Below, one piece after another: positions 47,199-55,374 of a stretch of 64,000 bases of DNA. Under the pieces are notes generated by a model. It worked only from the letters and a program-made list of their open reading frames with translations, did no database searches and was not told the DNA's origin. A program made the translations under genes and the position numbers. Every line of letters starts with the position of its first letter. Positions within the stretch are counted from its first letter, which is position 1. Source of the DNA: Pseudovibrio denitrificans JCM 12308 (lineage in GTDB: Bacteria > Pseudomonadota > Alphaproteobacteria > Rhizobiales > Stappiaceae); contig NZ_BAZK01000004.1 of the NCBI RefSeq assembly GCF_001310815.1, forward strand, positions 186,001 through 250,000. The letters run 5' to 3'.

Positions 47199-48197
47199 TC
47201 ACGGTATCCAGGGAGAAACAATATTTGATAGGAATGAGTTTTTGCTCGTATCGGCATAGGATTGAATTAGAAAAGCGAGTAGCTCTTCTCTCATCTGATA
47301 TTTAATCTTCCAATAGTCCACAAACTCAGGCTTGGTATGGAAATCCTTACCGAACAAAAGTGCTGCGATGCAGAAGTAGATTTTTGACTGCTCATTCAGG
47401 CATTCATGACGCTCGGCGTCTTTAACCAGTTGCCGAAGATCATGAATCTGCAGATCTTCTTTGAGAGTTTCATCCTGCGATTTAATTTCCTGAAGAAGTT
47501 GGTTTGTTTCCCTGAGCAAGCTTTCACTTGCGCAGTACATCATGTCGTCATATTGGCGCTGCTCGATCTGTCGGAAGGGGAACGTTGCTCGATAGTTTTC
47601 TACTGCGCGCTCTTTGTTTTCATGGATATACCAGCGGTACTCACTGCTTCCCTTGCACTCGACACCGAATTGTAAGGCCTGATTACGAAAGCGATATATG
47701 GCGAAGCTTGATGTGTAATCATAGGGCGCTGCTATCAGTTCAATGTTCTTGAAAAAGTCCTGCCATTGCTCTGGGAAACCGTGACGCAAGAAGCAGTAAA
47801 GCACACGGGCATCGTAGAAACGCAAGTAAACCGGTTTAGCATTTCTTGGCGTGATCACGCTTATGAAGCGTTTTAAAGAGGTGCGCAGATCTTCAATTGA
47901 TGCTGAAGAAAAGATGATGATGCCTAGCTTTTCGGGAAAGCCTACTGCAAGCCAATCATCAAAAAACGGTGCGTGTACATTTAGATCAATAAGCAACGGT
48001 GTGCGATAGTGGGCCTCCTGCTTGTCCTCTGCAGGTGATCCCATCAAAGGTTCCCAGCCATCAGTTCCTTTATTGCGTATGGATACCGCCAGCTCCTGTT
48101 GCCATGATGCATCCAGTACCAAATATGGCTTTGCACCAAACTCAGCACCCTGCGCTGTAATGCTTGTGAACTTCTCTTTTATGTTCAATGCGGTCAC
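47199..48197 (-). CDS. DUF4123 T6SS effector adaptor/chaperone
   Basis: 332 residues, soluble. The N-terminal DUF4123 domain has PYLVLDASWQQELA, TPLLIDLNVHAPFFDDWL and the signature KPVYLRFYDARVLYCFLRHG. Such proteins (Tap/TEC) load effectors onto VgrG or PAAR. The start overlaps the PAAR stop (ATGA), and the effector gene begins 6 bases after its end, so it most likely loads the nuclease effector onto this VgrG-PAAR spike. Confidence 0.85.
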   Translation of the reverse strand: MTALNIKEKFTSITAQGAEFGAKPYLVLDASWQQELAVSIRNKGTDGWEPLMGSPAEDKQEAHYRTPLLIDLNVHAPFFDDWLAVGFPEKLGIIIFSSASIEDLRTSLKRFISVITPRNAKPVYLRFYDARVLYCFLRHGFPEQWQDFFKNIELIAAPYDYTSSFAIYRFRNQALQFGVECKGSSEYRWYIHENKERAVENYRATFPFRQIEQRQYDDMMYCASESLLRETNQLLQEIKSQDETLKEDLQIHDLRQLVKDAERHECLNEQSKIYFCIAALLFGKDFHTKPEFVDYWKIKYQMREELLAFLIQSYADTSKNSFLSNIVSPWIP

Positions 48198-48565
48198 CCT
48201 TTGGTAGCCTGGTCTTCACAAGCCTCACAAAACGGTGAGCGCGAGACACCTGGAGGAGATGCGCCGCCGATAAGCGTATCTCCTGATCCGGTCGAATCCG
48301 CTCCTCCGCAATCTATTGGATCTCCCTGTCGTCCGGCTTGCTTGTTATTGAACAGAACAGTTGGGCTACCAGAAGCCAGAGAGCGACCATGAGGTGGCGA
48401 AGGACATACCGGGCAGGGATGAGGTGCATATGCATCGCCCTGGCGCACGGCAGGGCGGTTGTTAATCAAAATATTGGGGCTTCCGGAAATTGCTGGGGTT
48501 GGCGGAAAGTGACACCCGTGACCAGATCCAATATCACCAAGGCGTGCAGCTGGTTTTCCTGACAT
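48194..48565 (-). CDS. PAAR-domain T6SS spike tip
   Basis: 123 residues forming the sharp, zinc-binding tip that caps VgrG. PAAR features: GKPAARLGDIGSGHGCHFPP, SPNILINNRPAVRQGDAY, HPCPVC and SPTVLFNNKQAGRQGDPIDC, with conserved His and Cys ligands. No toxin domain is attached, so cargo must dock non-covalently through the adjacent DUF4123 adaptor. It starts 12 bases after the vgrG stop. Confidence 0.94.
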   Translation of the reverse strand: MSGKPAARLGDIGSGHGCHFPPTPAISGSPNILINNRPAVRQGDAYAPHPCPVCPSPPHGRSLASGSPTVLFNNKQAGRQGDPIDCGGADSTGSGDTLIGGASPPGVSRSPFCEACEDQATKG

Positions 48566-48577
48566 ATAGCAGATCTC

Positions 48578-50671
48578 CTAGTTCTCATAGGAGCGGCTAT
48601 AGCGCTCTGCGTGTGGGCCGGAGTAAACATCAGGTTTTACGACTTCCATTGGATCAACAGGCGACCCCTTAGGAGGAGAACCACCGCAGTTGACTTTCAC
48701 CAATGAACCTTCGATCTGGACACCGCCTTGATCAATGCGAATGAAGTTTCCTCCCACATTAAGACTAATGCTCGCGCCTGCCTGAACCACGACAGCATCC
48801 CCAGCATTGATGTAATGGGTTGTGCCTGTTTCAAAATGCTGCTTGCCTTTGGTCTCTAAACGCCAGTTTTCATCAATAAGCGTAGCAGCGCTGCGCACGA
48901 CATGGGTGACTTTGTCGCCAACAACTTTCAAGAAGTCATTGATTTTGACATGGCGGAGTGTTGAGCCATCAACTTGAGTGTGTTCAGACCCCTTCACCTG
49001 TTCGCGGTGATCTCCGTCGACTTCGATATCCTTTGATCCACCTATAGATTCAGACTGAGAACCATCAACGCGTTTGTGGCGGTTAGCTCCCACCTTCCAG
49101 GTCTCATTGTTCTCAACAACGCCGTTGTGGAACTTCTGGGCGTGGAACCAGACTTCCTCTTGCCCGCCTTCGTCTTCAAACCGCAACTCGTTGTAGCCAT
49201 CTGCCTTATGACTATCTGACTTCAAAACCATGCGGGTTTTAAAGTCGGGAAGCTTGTTCGGTGTACGGTTGTTGTTGTGGTAGGTTCTGCCGGTGATGAT
49301 GGGTTGGTCGGGGTCACCTTCCAGAAAGTCCACGATCACTTCGTGGCCGATGCGGGGGATGGCGATGTGGCCCCAGCTGGCTCCGGCCCAGTTGGAGGCA
49401 ACGCGGATCCAGCAGGAGGAGGTGTCGTTCTTCTTGCCGTGCCGATCCCACGGGAACCAGACTTTCACGCGGCCATGTTCATCGCAGTAAATCTCTTCAC
49501 CTTCCGGGCCTGTCACATGTGCAATTTGTGGTCCATCAACGAGGGGTTTTGCGCTTAGCTTAGGTCGGTATGGCAAGCGGGCTGGCATCACTTCAAACCC
49601 GGCACTGTAAGTTGTCGCGCCCGCGCCTGCTTCCTCTCCCACAGCTTGCGGTTGGCTGCCTTGATGGGAGACCGCTAGCAGATGATACTTGATGTTGTAC
49701 TGACCGTTTGGGTGGTCTGTGAGAGCGAACTGATGGCCAGCAATCAGATGAATGGCGTTGGTGGCTCCTTGTCCTGTGGTTGCCTCTACACGGGCTGCTT
49801 CCAACCGGTGTTTTGTAAATGGCTTGCCTACGCCATCAGCCTTGTAGCGGCCAGGATACTCATAGAGCGCGTAATCTCCAGCCGAACCGTTGTCTTCCCC
49901 GCGCTGATGAGCATGCTGCTGATTATAAGGCGGGTTTTTGAAGGTGTAGTCGCGCTGCATGAAGCTGGTAGCTCTGAGCTGCTCACGCAGGACAAAGCTG
50001 TTGCAATAGACGCCTTTGACCGCTCCACCGACTGTGCTGTTGTACTCCAATGAAGGTTGGTCCGGCAGCTCGGAGACGATCTGCGGATTATCTATGAAAT
50101 GCAGCGTGTGCTGGCCGTTCGCGCCATAGGTAAAGAAATACCAGATCCCTTCTTCAGCCGTGATCCGGTCCAGAAAGCCCAGATGACTTTCACGATACTG
50201 AACGCAATACTCCCGAGCTTCGTGCGGCTCAGTGAGGTTCCATTTTACGTCCTCGACCCCATGCTCTTTCAGCAAAATCTTGGCGATCTCAGGGACGCTC
50301 TTCTTCTGAAAAATGCGGCAATCAGAGCCATGTGCCATGCGATGTAAGCTGGGAAGCAGCGTGAGCGAGTAACTGGTGCGATGATGACCTTCGTTGCCGC
50401 GGGCAATCTCAGAAACCACACCTGAAAGATGCCGCAGGCCCTCGTATTTATGATGGATTGTCAGCGTAGCTGGAGTGTCCAACAGTGCGTGCAAATCCAA
50501 AGCATTGTTGGGGCTGGCAAGCTCGATATGGATCTGCGTAAGACCATTCAGACGCTCGGAGGCCGAGAAGCCTGTAACCAGCAGCTCAGCATCTGGATCA
50601 GCAGGGGCTGAGAACGTAAAAGCCAGATCTTGATCCTGATAGAGCTGGGGAATTTGAACAATCGCATTCAT
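48578..50671 (-). CDS. vgrG: T6SS spike protein VgrG/TssI
   Basis: 697 residues, the trimeric spike at the tip of the Hcp tube. It has the gp27-like N-terminal part (LLVTGFSASERLNGLTQIHI, LDRITAEEGIWYFFTY), the gp5 OB-fold (GPEGEEIYCDEHGRVKVWFP) and the C-terminal gp5 beta-helix part (DGDHREQVKGSEHTQVDGST). It ends with a short tail, so it is a non-evolved VgrG without a fused effector. It is part of the hcp cargo operon and followed at once by the PAAR gene. Confidence 0.96.
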   Translation of the reverse strand: MNAIVQIPQLYQDQDLAFTFSAPADPDAELLVTGFSASERLNGLTQIHIELASPNNALDLHALLDTPATLTIHHKYEGLRHLSGVVSEIARGNEGHHRTSYSLTLLPSLHRMAHGSDCRIFQKKSVPEIAKILLKEHGVEDVKWNLTEPHEAREYCVQYRESHLGFLDRITAEEGIWYFFTYGANGQHTLHFIDNPQIVSELPDQPSLEYNSTVGGAVKGVYCNSFVLREQLRATSFMQRDYTFKNPPYNQQHAHQRGEDNGSAGDYALYEYPGRYKADGVGKPFTKHRLEAARVEATTGQGATNAIHLIAGHQFALTDHPNGQYNIKYHLLAVSHQGSQPQAVGEEAGAGATTYSAGFEVMPARLPYRPKLSAKPLVDGPQIAHVTGPEGEEIYCDEHGRVKVWFPWDRHGKKNDTSSCWIRVASNWAGASWGHIAIPRIGHEVIVDFLEGDPDQPIITGRTYHNNNRTPNKLPDFKTRMVLKSDSHKADGYNELRFEDEGGQEEVWFHAQKFHNGVVENNETWKVGANRHKRVDGSQSESIGGSKDIEVDGDHREQVKGSEHTQVDGSTLRHVKINDFLKVVGDKVTHVVRSAATLIDENWRLETKGKQHFETGTTHYINAGDAVVVQAGASISLNVGGNFIRIDQGGVQIEGSLVKVNCGGSPPKGSPVDPMEVVKPDVYSGPHAERYSRSYEN

Positions 50672-50746
50672 AACAATCTCACTGGCAAAAAGAAAAATAA
50701 AGCATTTGCAAAAGTACAGAGGTGGCTGAGAAGAGTGGGTGTAGCC

Positions 50747-51241
50747 CTAGTCTGGGGGGGGATAGGGTTTCCCATTGGAAGATGTAGGGGGGCACAGCAC
50801 GCCGGGGGCTACCAGTGTTTCGTCGTCACGACGGAGGTCTTCCAGAAAGGTTTGGTCGCAGCTTTGGTAGCCTGCGAGAACGGCTTGTGTGCGTGCATGA
50901 TCAGTAAGAGCGAAACCTAGAAACGCCCCTCCAATGGAAACCACCAGGATTGCAACGGAGAAGCTTTGGGCTGACCGTTTGATCCAGCGTTGTCCCCAGG
51001 GGGTCAGAGCATAATGGATCATCGGAAAGCAGAGGCCTGCCAGAATCCATTGTTTCTTCCCTCTTGGAACTGACAGAAGGTCTTGAGACTGCCCATACAA
51101 GACGTAAATGTCTGTGAGGATGATCCAGCAAAGGATGACCACAAGGCTATCAATCAAAAACATTGCTGCATGTGTGCGTTTGATATCGGCAACAAGCCAC
51201 CTTGCAGATCTGTCAATACGGTCGAAGCACCAATCAAACAT
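50747..51241 (-). CDS. Small inner-membrane protein, candidate immunity
   Basis: 164 residues with three hydrophobic helices (AAMFLIDSLVVILCWIILTD, WILAGLCFPMIHYALT, FSVAILVVSIGGAFLGFAL) and a cytoplasmic Pro-rich end. Its start overlaps the stop of the putative membrane-active effector upstream. An integral membrane partner is what one expects for immunity against a membrane-inserting toxin, but no family is recognised. Confidence 0.55.
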   Translation of the reverse strand: MFDWCFDRIDRSARWLVADIKRTHAAMFLIDSLVVILCWIILTDIYVLYGQSQDLLSVPRGKKQWILAGLCFPMIHYALTPWGQRWIKRSAQSFSVAILVVSIGGAFLGFALTDHARTQAVLAGYQSCDQTFLEDLRRDDETLVAPGVLCPPTSSNGKPYPPPD

Positions 51242-52113
51242 CAGTACCTCCGGTAGATCTGGTGATACAGATCCGGGCCACCCAGATGCCAGATCATCTC
51301 GCGTTCCAGCCGATACAGGAAGCTGTTGCTGCGGCGTTCAAACTCTTCAACTTTCTGGCGCATGGAAATGTGAGCAGCTTGAATGACTTCTCCAGTCTTT
51401 TGGATGCCCTGGGCCACGGCTTTACCTGTCCAGTACAGCGCGTCGCCAAGTTTCTCACGAAGCCCGAAAGCCTTATCAATCTCGGTTAGGGCCACGCCCA
51501 CAAGCATGCCAACAGCAATCGCGCCGGCGGTAACCCCTATCGCAGGAAGAGCAATCACGGTAATTCCAGCCAACATGCCAGCGGCTAACGTTCCCGCAGC
51601 CATGGCGACCGTTCCAATCGCAACATCAGTGATAATATTGGCAAACAGTTCGTGATAGAGCTGCTCATCGCTCATGATGAACGTCATCACATCCAGCACC
51701 ACATAACAGGTGATCATTATGATTGCATTGGACCGGCCGGCAGACTTAAGCGCCTCTGGCCCCACTCCAAAAGCGACGACCTTTGGTGAGGTAGACAGGT
51801 ATCGCGTGCCCTTCAAAGTCTCTCGCAAAGCGGAGTAGCCCTTGAAAACCACATAGGTTTTGCCGTTGACAGCCTTGGTATAATAGCGCCCGTTCAGGCC
51901 GATCTCCTTCAGAAGTGCCTGTCCGCCTTTCAGGTCTCTCAAGAGCACCGGCAGACTTGCCAAATCCAGCGCGCCACCTGTTGTCGCACCCAGACTCTTA
52001 TGAGTATCGACAACGACCTGCGCAAAGAGCGTCATGTCCAGCACAACAGCTTCTTCCTGCCGCTGATTTAGTCGCTCTTCTGCCAATCTTTGCTCTGCCA
52101 GCGGATAGACCAT
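51241..52113 (-). CDS. Candidate membrane-acting T6SS effector
   Basis: 290 residues. The N-terminal half is soluble; the second half has a Gly/Ala-rich hydrophobic region (about 155-215; TLAAGMLAGITVIALPAIGV and AGAIAVGMLVGVALTEIDKAF), then amphipathic helices. The pattern LTEID..FGLREKL after the hydrophobic stretch recalls the E. coli inner-membrane protein YafU, which I cite from memory. Location between hcp and vgrG and the overlapping small membrane gene suggest a pore-forming or membrane-active effector with immunity. This is an inference. Confidence 0.5.
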   Translation of the reverse strand: MVYPLAEQRLAEERLNQRQEEAVVLDMTLFAQVVVDTHKSLGATTGGALDLASLPVLLRDLKGGQALLKEIGLNGRYYTKAVNGKTYVVFKGYSALRETLKGTRYLSTSPKVVAFGVGPEALKSAGRSNAIIMITCYVVLDVMTFIMSDEQLYHELFANIITDVAIGTVAMAAGTLAAGMLAGITVIALPAIGVTAGAIAVGMLVGVALTEIDKAFGLREKLGDALYWTGKAVAQGIQKTGEVIQAAHISMRQKVEEFERRSNSFLYRLEREMIWHLGGPDLYHQIYRRY

Positions 52114-52409
52114 CAGAATATCTCCTTATGAGGCTTATCTCCTGGCTTGACCATCAGGCGATGACCGGGAAACTGATCCAGAAAGCCGCGGATCTCCAGC
52201 TCATCAGACAGATCTTCATTCAGAACGTCCGCACTGCGTTTTGGTCGGTCCCGACCAGCCAGAACCACATGGGCTGTTCCAGCCGGGTCGCTCTGTTTGG
52301 GAGCGTCCTCTGCGCTTTCTTCAACTTTCCGATGTCGCCACAACAGGTTGCGAAAGAAACTGGAAAGGTAGCCACGTTTTCTGGAGGTTTTGCCTGAGAC
52401 AAACCGCAT
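52113..52409 (-). CDS. Small hypothetical protein between hcp and effector genes
   Basis: 98 residues with a basic N-terminus (TSRKRGYLSSFFRNLLWRHR), an acidic middle and a mixed C-terminal part (LSDELEIRGFLDQFPGHRL). There is no signal peptide or clear family. The last base pairs overlap the following effector gene start. It may be an adaptor or chaperone for that effector; this is a guess from gene order. Confidence 0.5.
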   Translation of the reverse strand: MRFVSGKTSRKRGYLSSFFRNLLWRHRKVEESAEDAPKQSDPAGTAHVVLAGRDRPKRSADVLNEDLSDELEIRGFLDQFPGHRLMVKPGDKPHKEIF

Positions 52410-52470
52410 AATGGAACTCCGCAGAGCCGATCTTCTGATCGCCCCTTGTAAACTTCACCCAAAGGCAGTG

Positions 52471-52492
52471 TCCGGGTCAAAGCTGACCCGGA
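52471..52492 (-). terminator. Perfect hairpin behind hcp
   Basis: A 9-base perfect stem TCCGGGTCA / TGACCCGGA with a 4-base loop lies 30 bases after the hcp stop, before the 98-residue gene. No T-run follows. It could partly terminate transcription or protect the hcp message, allowing much more Hcp than VgrG from one operon. Confidence 0.5.
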
Positions 52493-52521
52493 TCTGACCT
52501 CATACCATTTGGAAAACAGCG

Positions 52522-53037
52522 TTAAGCTGCTGGTGCGCGCCAGTCGTCAGCACCGGAAGTGCCGGAGACGGTGTGTTCCCACATGATCTTGCGGTAGGAA
52601 AGCTCAATGGTCAGAAGCTGAGTGAAGTCAGCGTTTTTTGGATCCTGACAATGCGGCAGATCACACTCGATGTTGGTGACCAGTGCATCTTCCAAGGTGG
52701 TGGTGAAGAAGTGCTCCTGCTTGCCGGAAGAGTTGGTGCGATACCATTTCACTTCACACTTTGGCAGCATCTCACCGGTGCACAACGCGTTGTACAGCAG
52801 AGGGATGGACTTGTTCATGGAGCAAGTGAATTTGAATGGTGTATGCACACGCTGACCTGCAGGCTGACCGGACTGTGGGTCACGCGGAATGATCACTGTA
52901 TGATCAATCTGCTGCACCATGATTTCATCTTCATGGCCTTCCTGCCATACGTTACCGACAGAATCCTCGGTGAATGCACCTTGAGTAATTGGACCCTGGG
53001 TTGACCCTTCAATGCTGATATAAGCGGGAGTTGGCAT
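52522..53037 (-). CDS. hcp: T6SS tube protein Hcp/TssD
   Basis: 171 residues forming the hexameric rings of the injected tube. Family motifs: PAYISIEGSTQGPITQGA near the start, and a C-terminal LLTIELSYRKIMWEHTVSGT. The ATG at 53037 follows a strong AAGGAG ribosome site; a longer in-frame start at 53097 lies inside the leader and adds an unlikely N-terminus. It is the first gene of the cargo operon and is preceded by a sigma54 promoter. Confidence 0.96.
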   Translation of the reverse strand: MPTPAYISIEGSTQGPITQGAFTEDSVGNVWQEGHEDEIMVQQIDHTVIIPRDPQSGQPAGQRVHTPFKFTCSMNKSIPLLYNALCTGEMLPKCEVKWYRTNSSGKQEHFFTTTLEDALVTNIECDLPHCQDPKNADFTQLLTIELSYRKIMWEHTVSGTSGADDWRAPAA

Positions 53038-53128
53038 TACATGCTCCTTAAAATCAATGAATAAACCCCATTCAATAAAAATGGGAAGCCCCGCCATTCC
53101 TCACTCAGCGGACGCTTGCCAACACATC

Positions 53129-53144
53129 AGCAATTTGTGTGCCA
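53129..53144 (-). promoter_or_regulatory. Sigma54 (-24/-12) promoter of hcp
   Basis: On the minus strand TGGCAC-N5-TTGCT matches the sigma54 consensus, with the GG and GC dinucleotides correctly spaced. It lies about 92 bases before the hcp start codon. The sigma54 activator at 40518-42083 is the likely partner. Confidence 0.85.
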
Positions 53145-53262
53145 GTTGCGTTGGGTGAGAGGCAATTTGAAAGAAACAATATTTAACTCATTGATTATTA
53201 TGCATAAATAAATTTATCATGTAGGTGGGTAGCCATTTGATGGCTGAAGATTGGTAGCAATA

Positions 53263-53320
53263 GAACTTCGATATGCCACTCTTGGCTCATCGATAAGCCA
53301 AGAGTGGCATATCGAAGTTC
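53263..53320. repeat. 25-base perfect inverted repeat
   Basis: Arms 53263-53287 and 53296-53320 are perfect reverse complements with an 8-base loop. There is no T-run on either side. It sits about 120-190 bases upstream of the hcp sigma54 promoter, where an enhancer site for the activator would be expected. It could instead be a structural or mobile palindrome. Confidence 0.75.
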
Positions 53321-53463
53321 GTACCTGAACATACTTAATGATCAGAAGTTAGCTTATTAGCTTAATTGCCCAGATGATTTGCTTTCTGCTCGATACATCT
53401 GATTTTTATGTTCGCTTCTCTGCTGCGAAATGAACAACAGTCGATTACTACATTGGAATGTAA

Positions 53464-53499
53464 AAAAGCAGCACTCGCCGGGCGGGGAGTGCTGCTTTT
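53464..53499 (-). terminator. Rho-independent terminator of PTS operon
   Basis: A 13-base perfect stem (AAAAGCAGCACTC / GAGTGCTGCTTTT) with a 10-base loop is followed on the minus strand by a T-run. It lies about 70 bases after the end of the EIICB gene. Confidence 0.88.
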
Positions 53500-53565
53500 G
53501 GTGGCGGTGCCTCTGAAGGTTCGGGAGGAGGGTAAACCTCCAAAGGCACCTTGGGTCTCTGCCAG

Positions 53566-55274
53566 TTAGATCTGAGCAGAGAGATCCTTGGCGAGGGTGG
53601 TGTACTTTTCGCCAACGATGAGGTGGAGCGCTTTGTCTCCGGCTTTCATGACCTGAACACCTGCCTGGGACAGATCCGGCATGGACACACCAGCGATGTC
53701 ACGCAGTTCAACGCGCACGCGGGTGTTTGCCACAGCTTCAACAGCTACCACGTTATCCTTGCCGCCAAGCTGACTAAAGATCGCGGCTGCATCGAGAGTT
53801 TGTTCTGCTGCTGGTTTTGCGGAAGCACCGCCACCTTGCAGGTAGATCTCCATGTCGGTTTTCAGGTTCTCAGAGGCAGTGCCGAAGATCGCCTGTGCAC
53901 CGTTGCCAACGCGGATCACACCGCGGGCGCCGAGGGCTTTCAGAGCCGCATCGTCAACCTTGGAAACATCAGCCGTGCTGACGCGCAGGCGGGTGATGCA
54001 TGCGTCCAGGTTAGTGATGTTGTCTGCACCGCCAAAGGCTTTCACAAGCGCTGCGGACATGGCGTCTTCATCACCGGAGGCAACAGCAGCAGATGCTTCA
54101 GTTGCAGTTTCACGGCCAGGTGTTTTCAGGTTCAGAGCTACAATGAGAACACGGAACACAGCGTAGTACAGAGCCGCATAACCCAGACCAAACACGACCA
54201 GCATCCAGCCGTTGGAGGACAGTGGGTAGAGCAGAACGTAGTCGATGAAGCCGTGTGAGAAGGTCATGCCGTGCTTGATGCCGAGCATGATCATCAGAGA
54301 GTAGCCAACACCTGCCAGAATTGCGTGTGCAATGTAAAGAACTGGCGCAACGAACAGGAACGCAAATTCGATTGGCTCAGTGATACCTGTAAGGAAGGAG
54401 GTCAGCGCTGCGGAGATCATGATACCGCCAACCATGGTGCGGTTTTCAGGCTTCGCGCAGTGCCAGATTGCCAATGCAGCCGCAGGCAGACCCCACATTT
54501 TGAAGAGGTAGCCACCAGCCATGTTACCAGCAGTTGGATCACCAGCAAGGTAGCGCTGGATTTCGCCGGTGACAGCCTGACCGGTTGCCGGATCGATGTA
54601 GGAACCAGCTTCGAAGAAGAATGGAACGTTCCAGATGTGGTGCAGGCCGAATGGGATCAGCGCACGTTCAATCACACCATAGATGAAGAACGCAACTTCT
54701 GGGTTTTCTTCAGCTGCCCAACGGGAGAACGCGTTGATCGCACCACCGATTGGAGGCCAGACGAAGGACAGGATAACGCCGAGGAAAATACAGGCGAATG
54801 CTGTGATGATCGGAACAAAGCGCTTACCAGCGAAGAAACCGAGATAATCCGGTAACTTGATACGGAAGAACTTGTTGAACATGAACGCAGCAAGTGCGCC
54901 CACGAGGATGCCGCCGAACACGCCGGTATCGATGGAAGTAATGCCGAGGATCGGCTTGGTTTCGATGGCAAGTGTTTCTGCAACAACGCCCATTGTTGCC
55001 AGAAGGACACCGTAGCCAACCACAGCAGCAAGGCCGGCTACACCATCGTTTTTCGCAAAGCCGAGTGCAACAGCAACTGCAAAGATGATTGGCAGGTTGC
55101 CGAAGATCGAACCACCAGCCTGCGCCATCAGATGGTTGATGAATTCCGGAATGAACGGCAGGTCAGCAGCGCCGACGCGAGAAGGATACCAGCAGCTGGA
55201 AGAACCGACACTGGCAGCATCAGGGCCTTACCAACCTTTTGTAAGGCACCAAATGCGTTTGAGAATGTACTCAT
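53566..55274 (-). CDS. nagE: PTS sugar permease EIICBB, glucose/GlcNAc type (frameshifted)
   Basis: A phosphotransferase-system membrane permease of the glucose/N-acetylglucosamine family. The N-terminus ([20 protein letters not shown]) is in another frame from the rest. One G missing near 55178 explains it, giving [15 protein letters not shown] across the junction; the corrected length is about 569 residues. The EIIC membrane domain is followed by an EIIB domain with the phospho-accepting Cys (DACITRLRV, near residue 425) and a second EIIB-like domain where Cys is replaced ([13 protein letters not shown]). The symbol is by analogy with the Caulobacter GlcNAc system; glucose is also possible. 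EIIA is on the next protein. Confidence 0.85.
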
Positions 55275-55374
55275 TGTTTTTCCCCCAGAGTTGCATGGTG
55301 TGCGAACACGCCATGCCCCCTGATTTTGTTAGGCATTCCCATCTGGAACGCCAACTCCCACATTTACTCCTGCA

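Larger units (their letters stand above)
53038..53565. other. Intergenic between hcp and PTS gene, with regulatory elements
   Basis: This 528-base stretch has no gene. From left to right it holds the hcp leader and ribosome site, a sigma54 promoter (53129-53144), a 25-base perfect inverted repeat (53263-53320), and a PTS terminator (53464-53499) followed by an imperfect inverted repeat (53505-53554). Each main element has its own entry. Confidence 0.8.

Noticed and set aside
53038..53097. Longer hcp start at 53097
   Set aside because: It adds an unusual N-terminus and skips the strong AAGGAG site in front of 53037.
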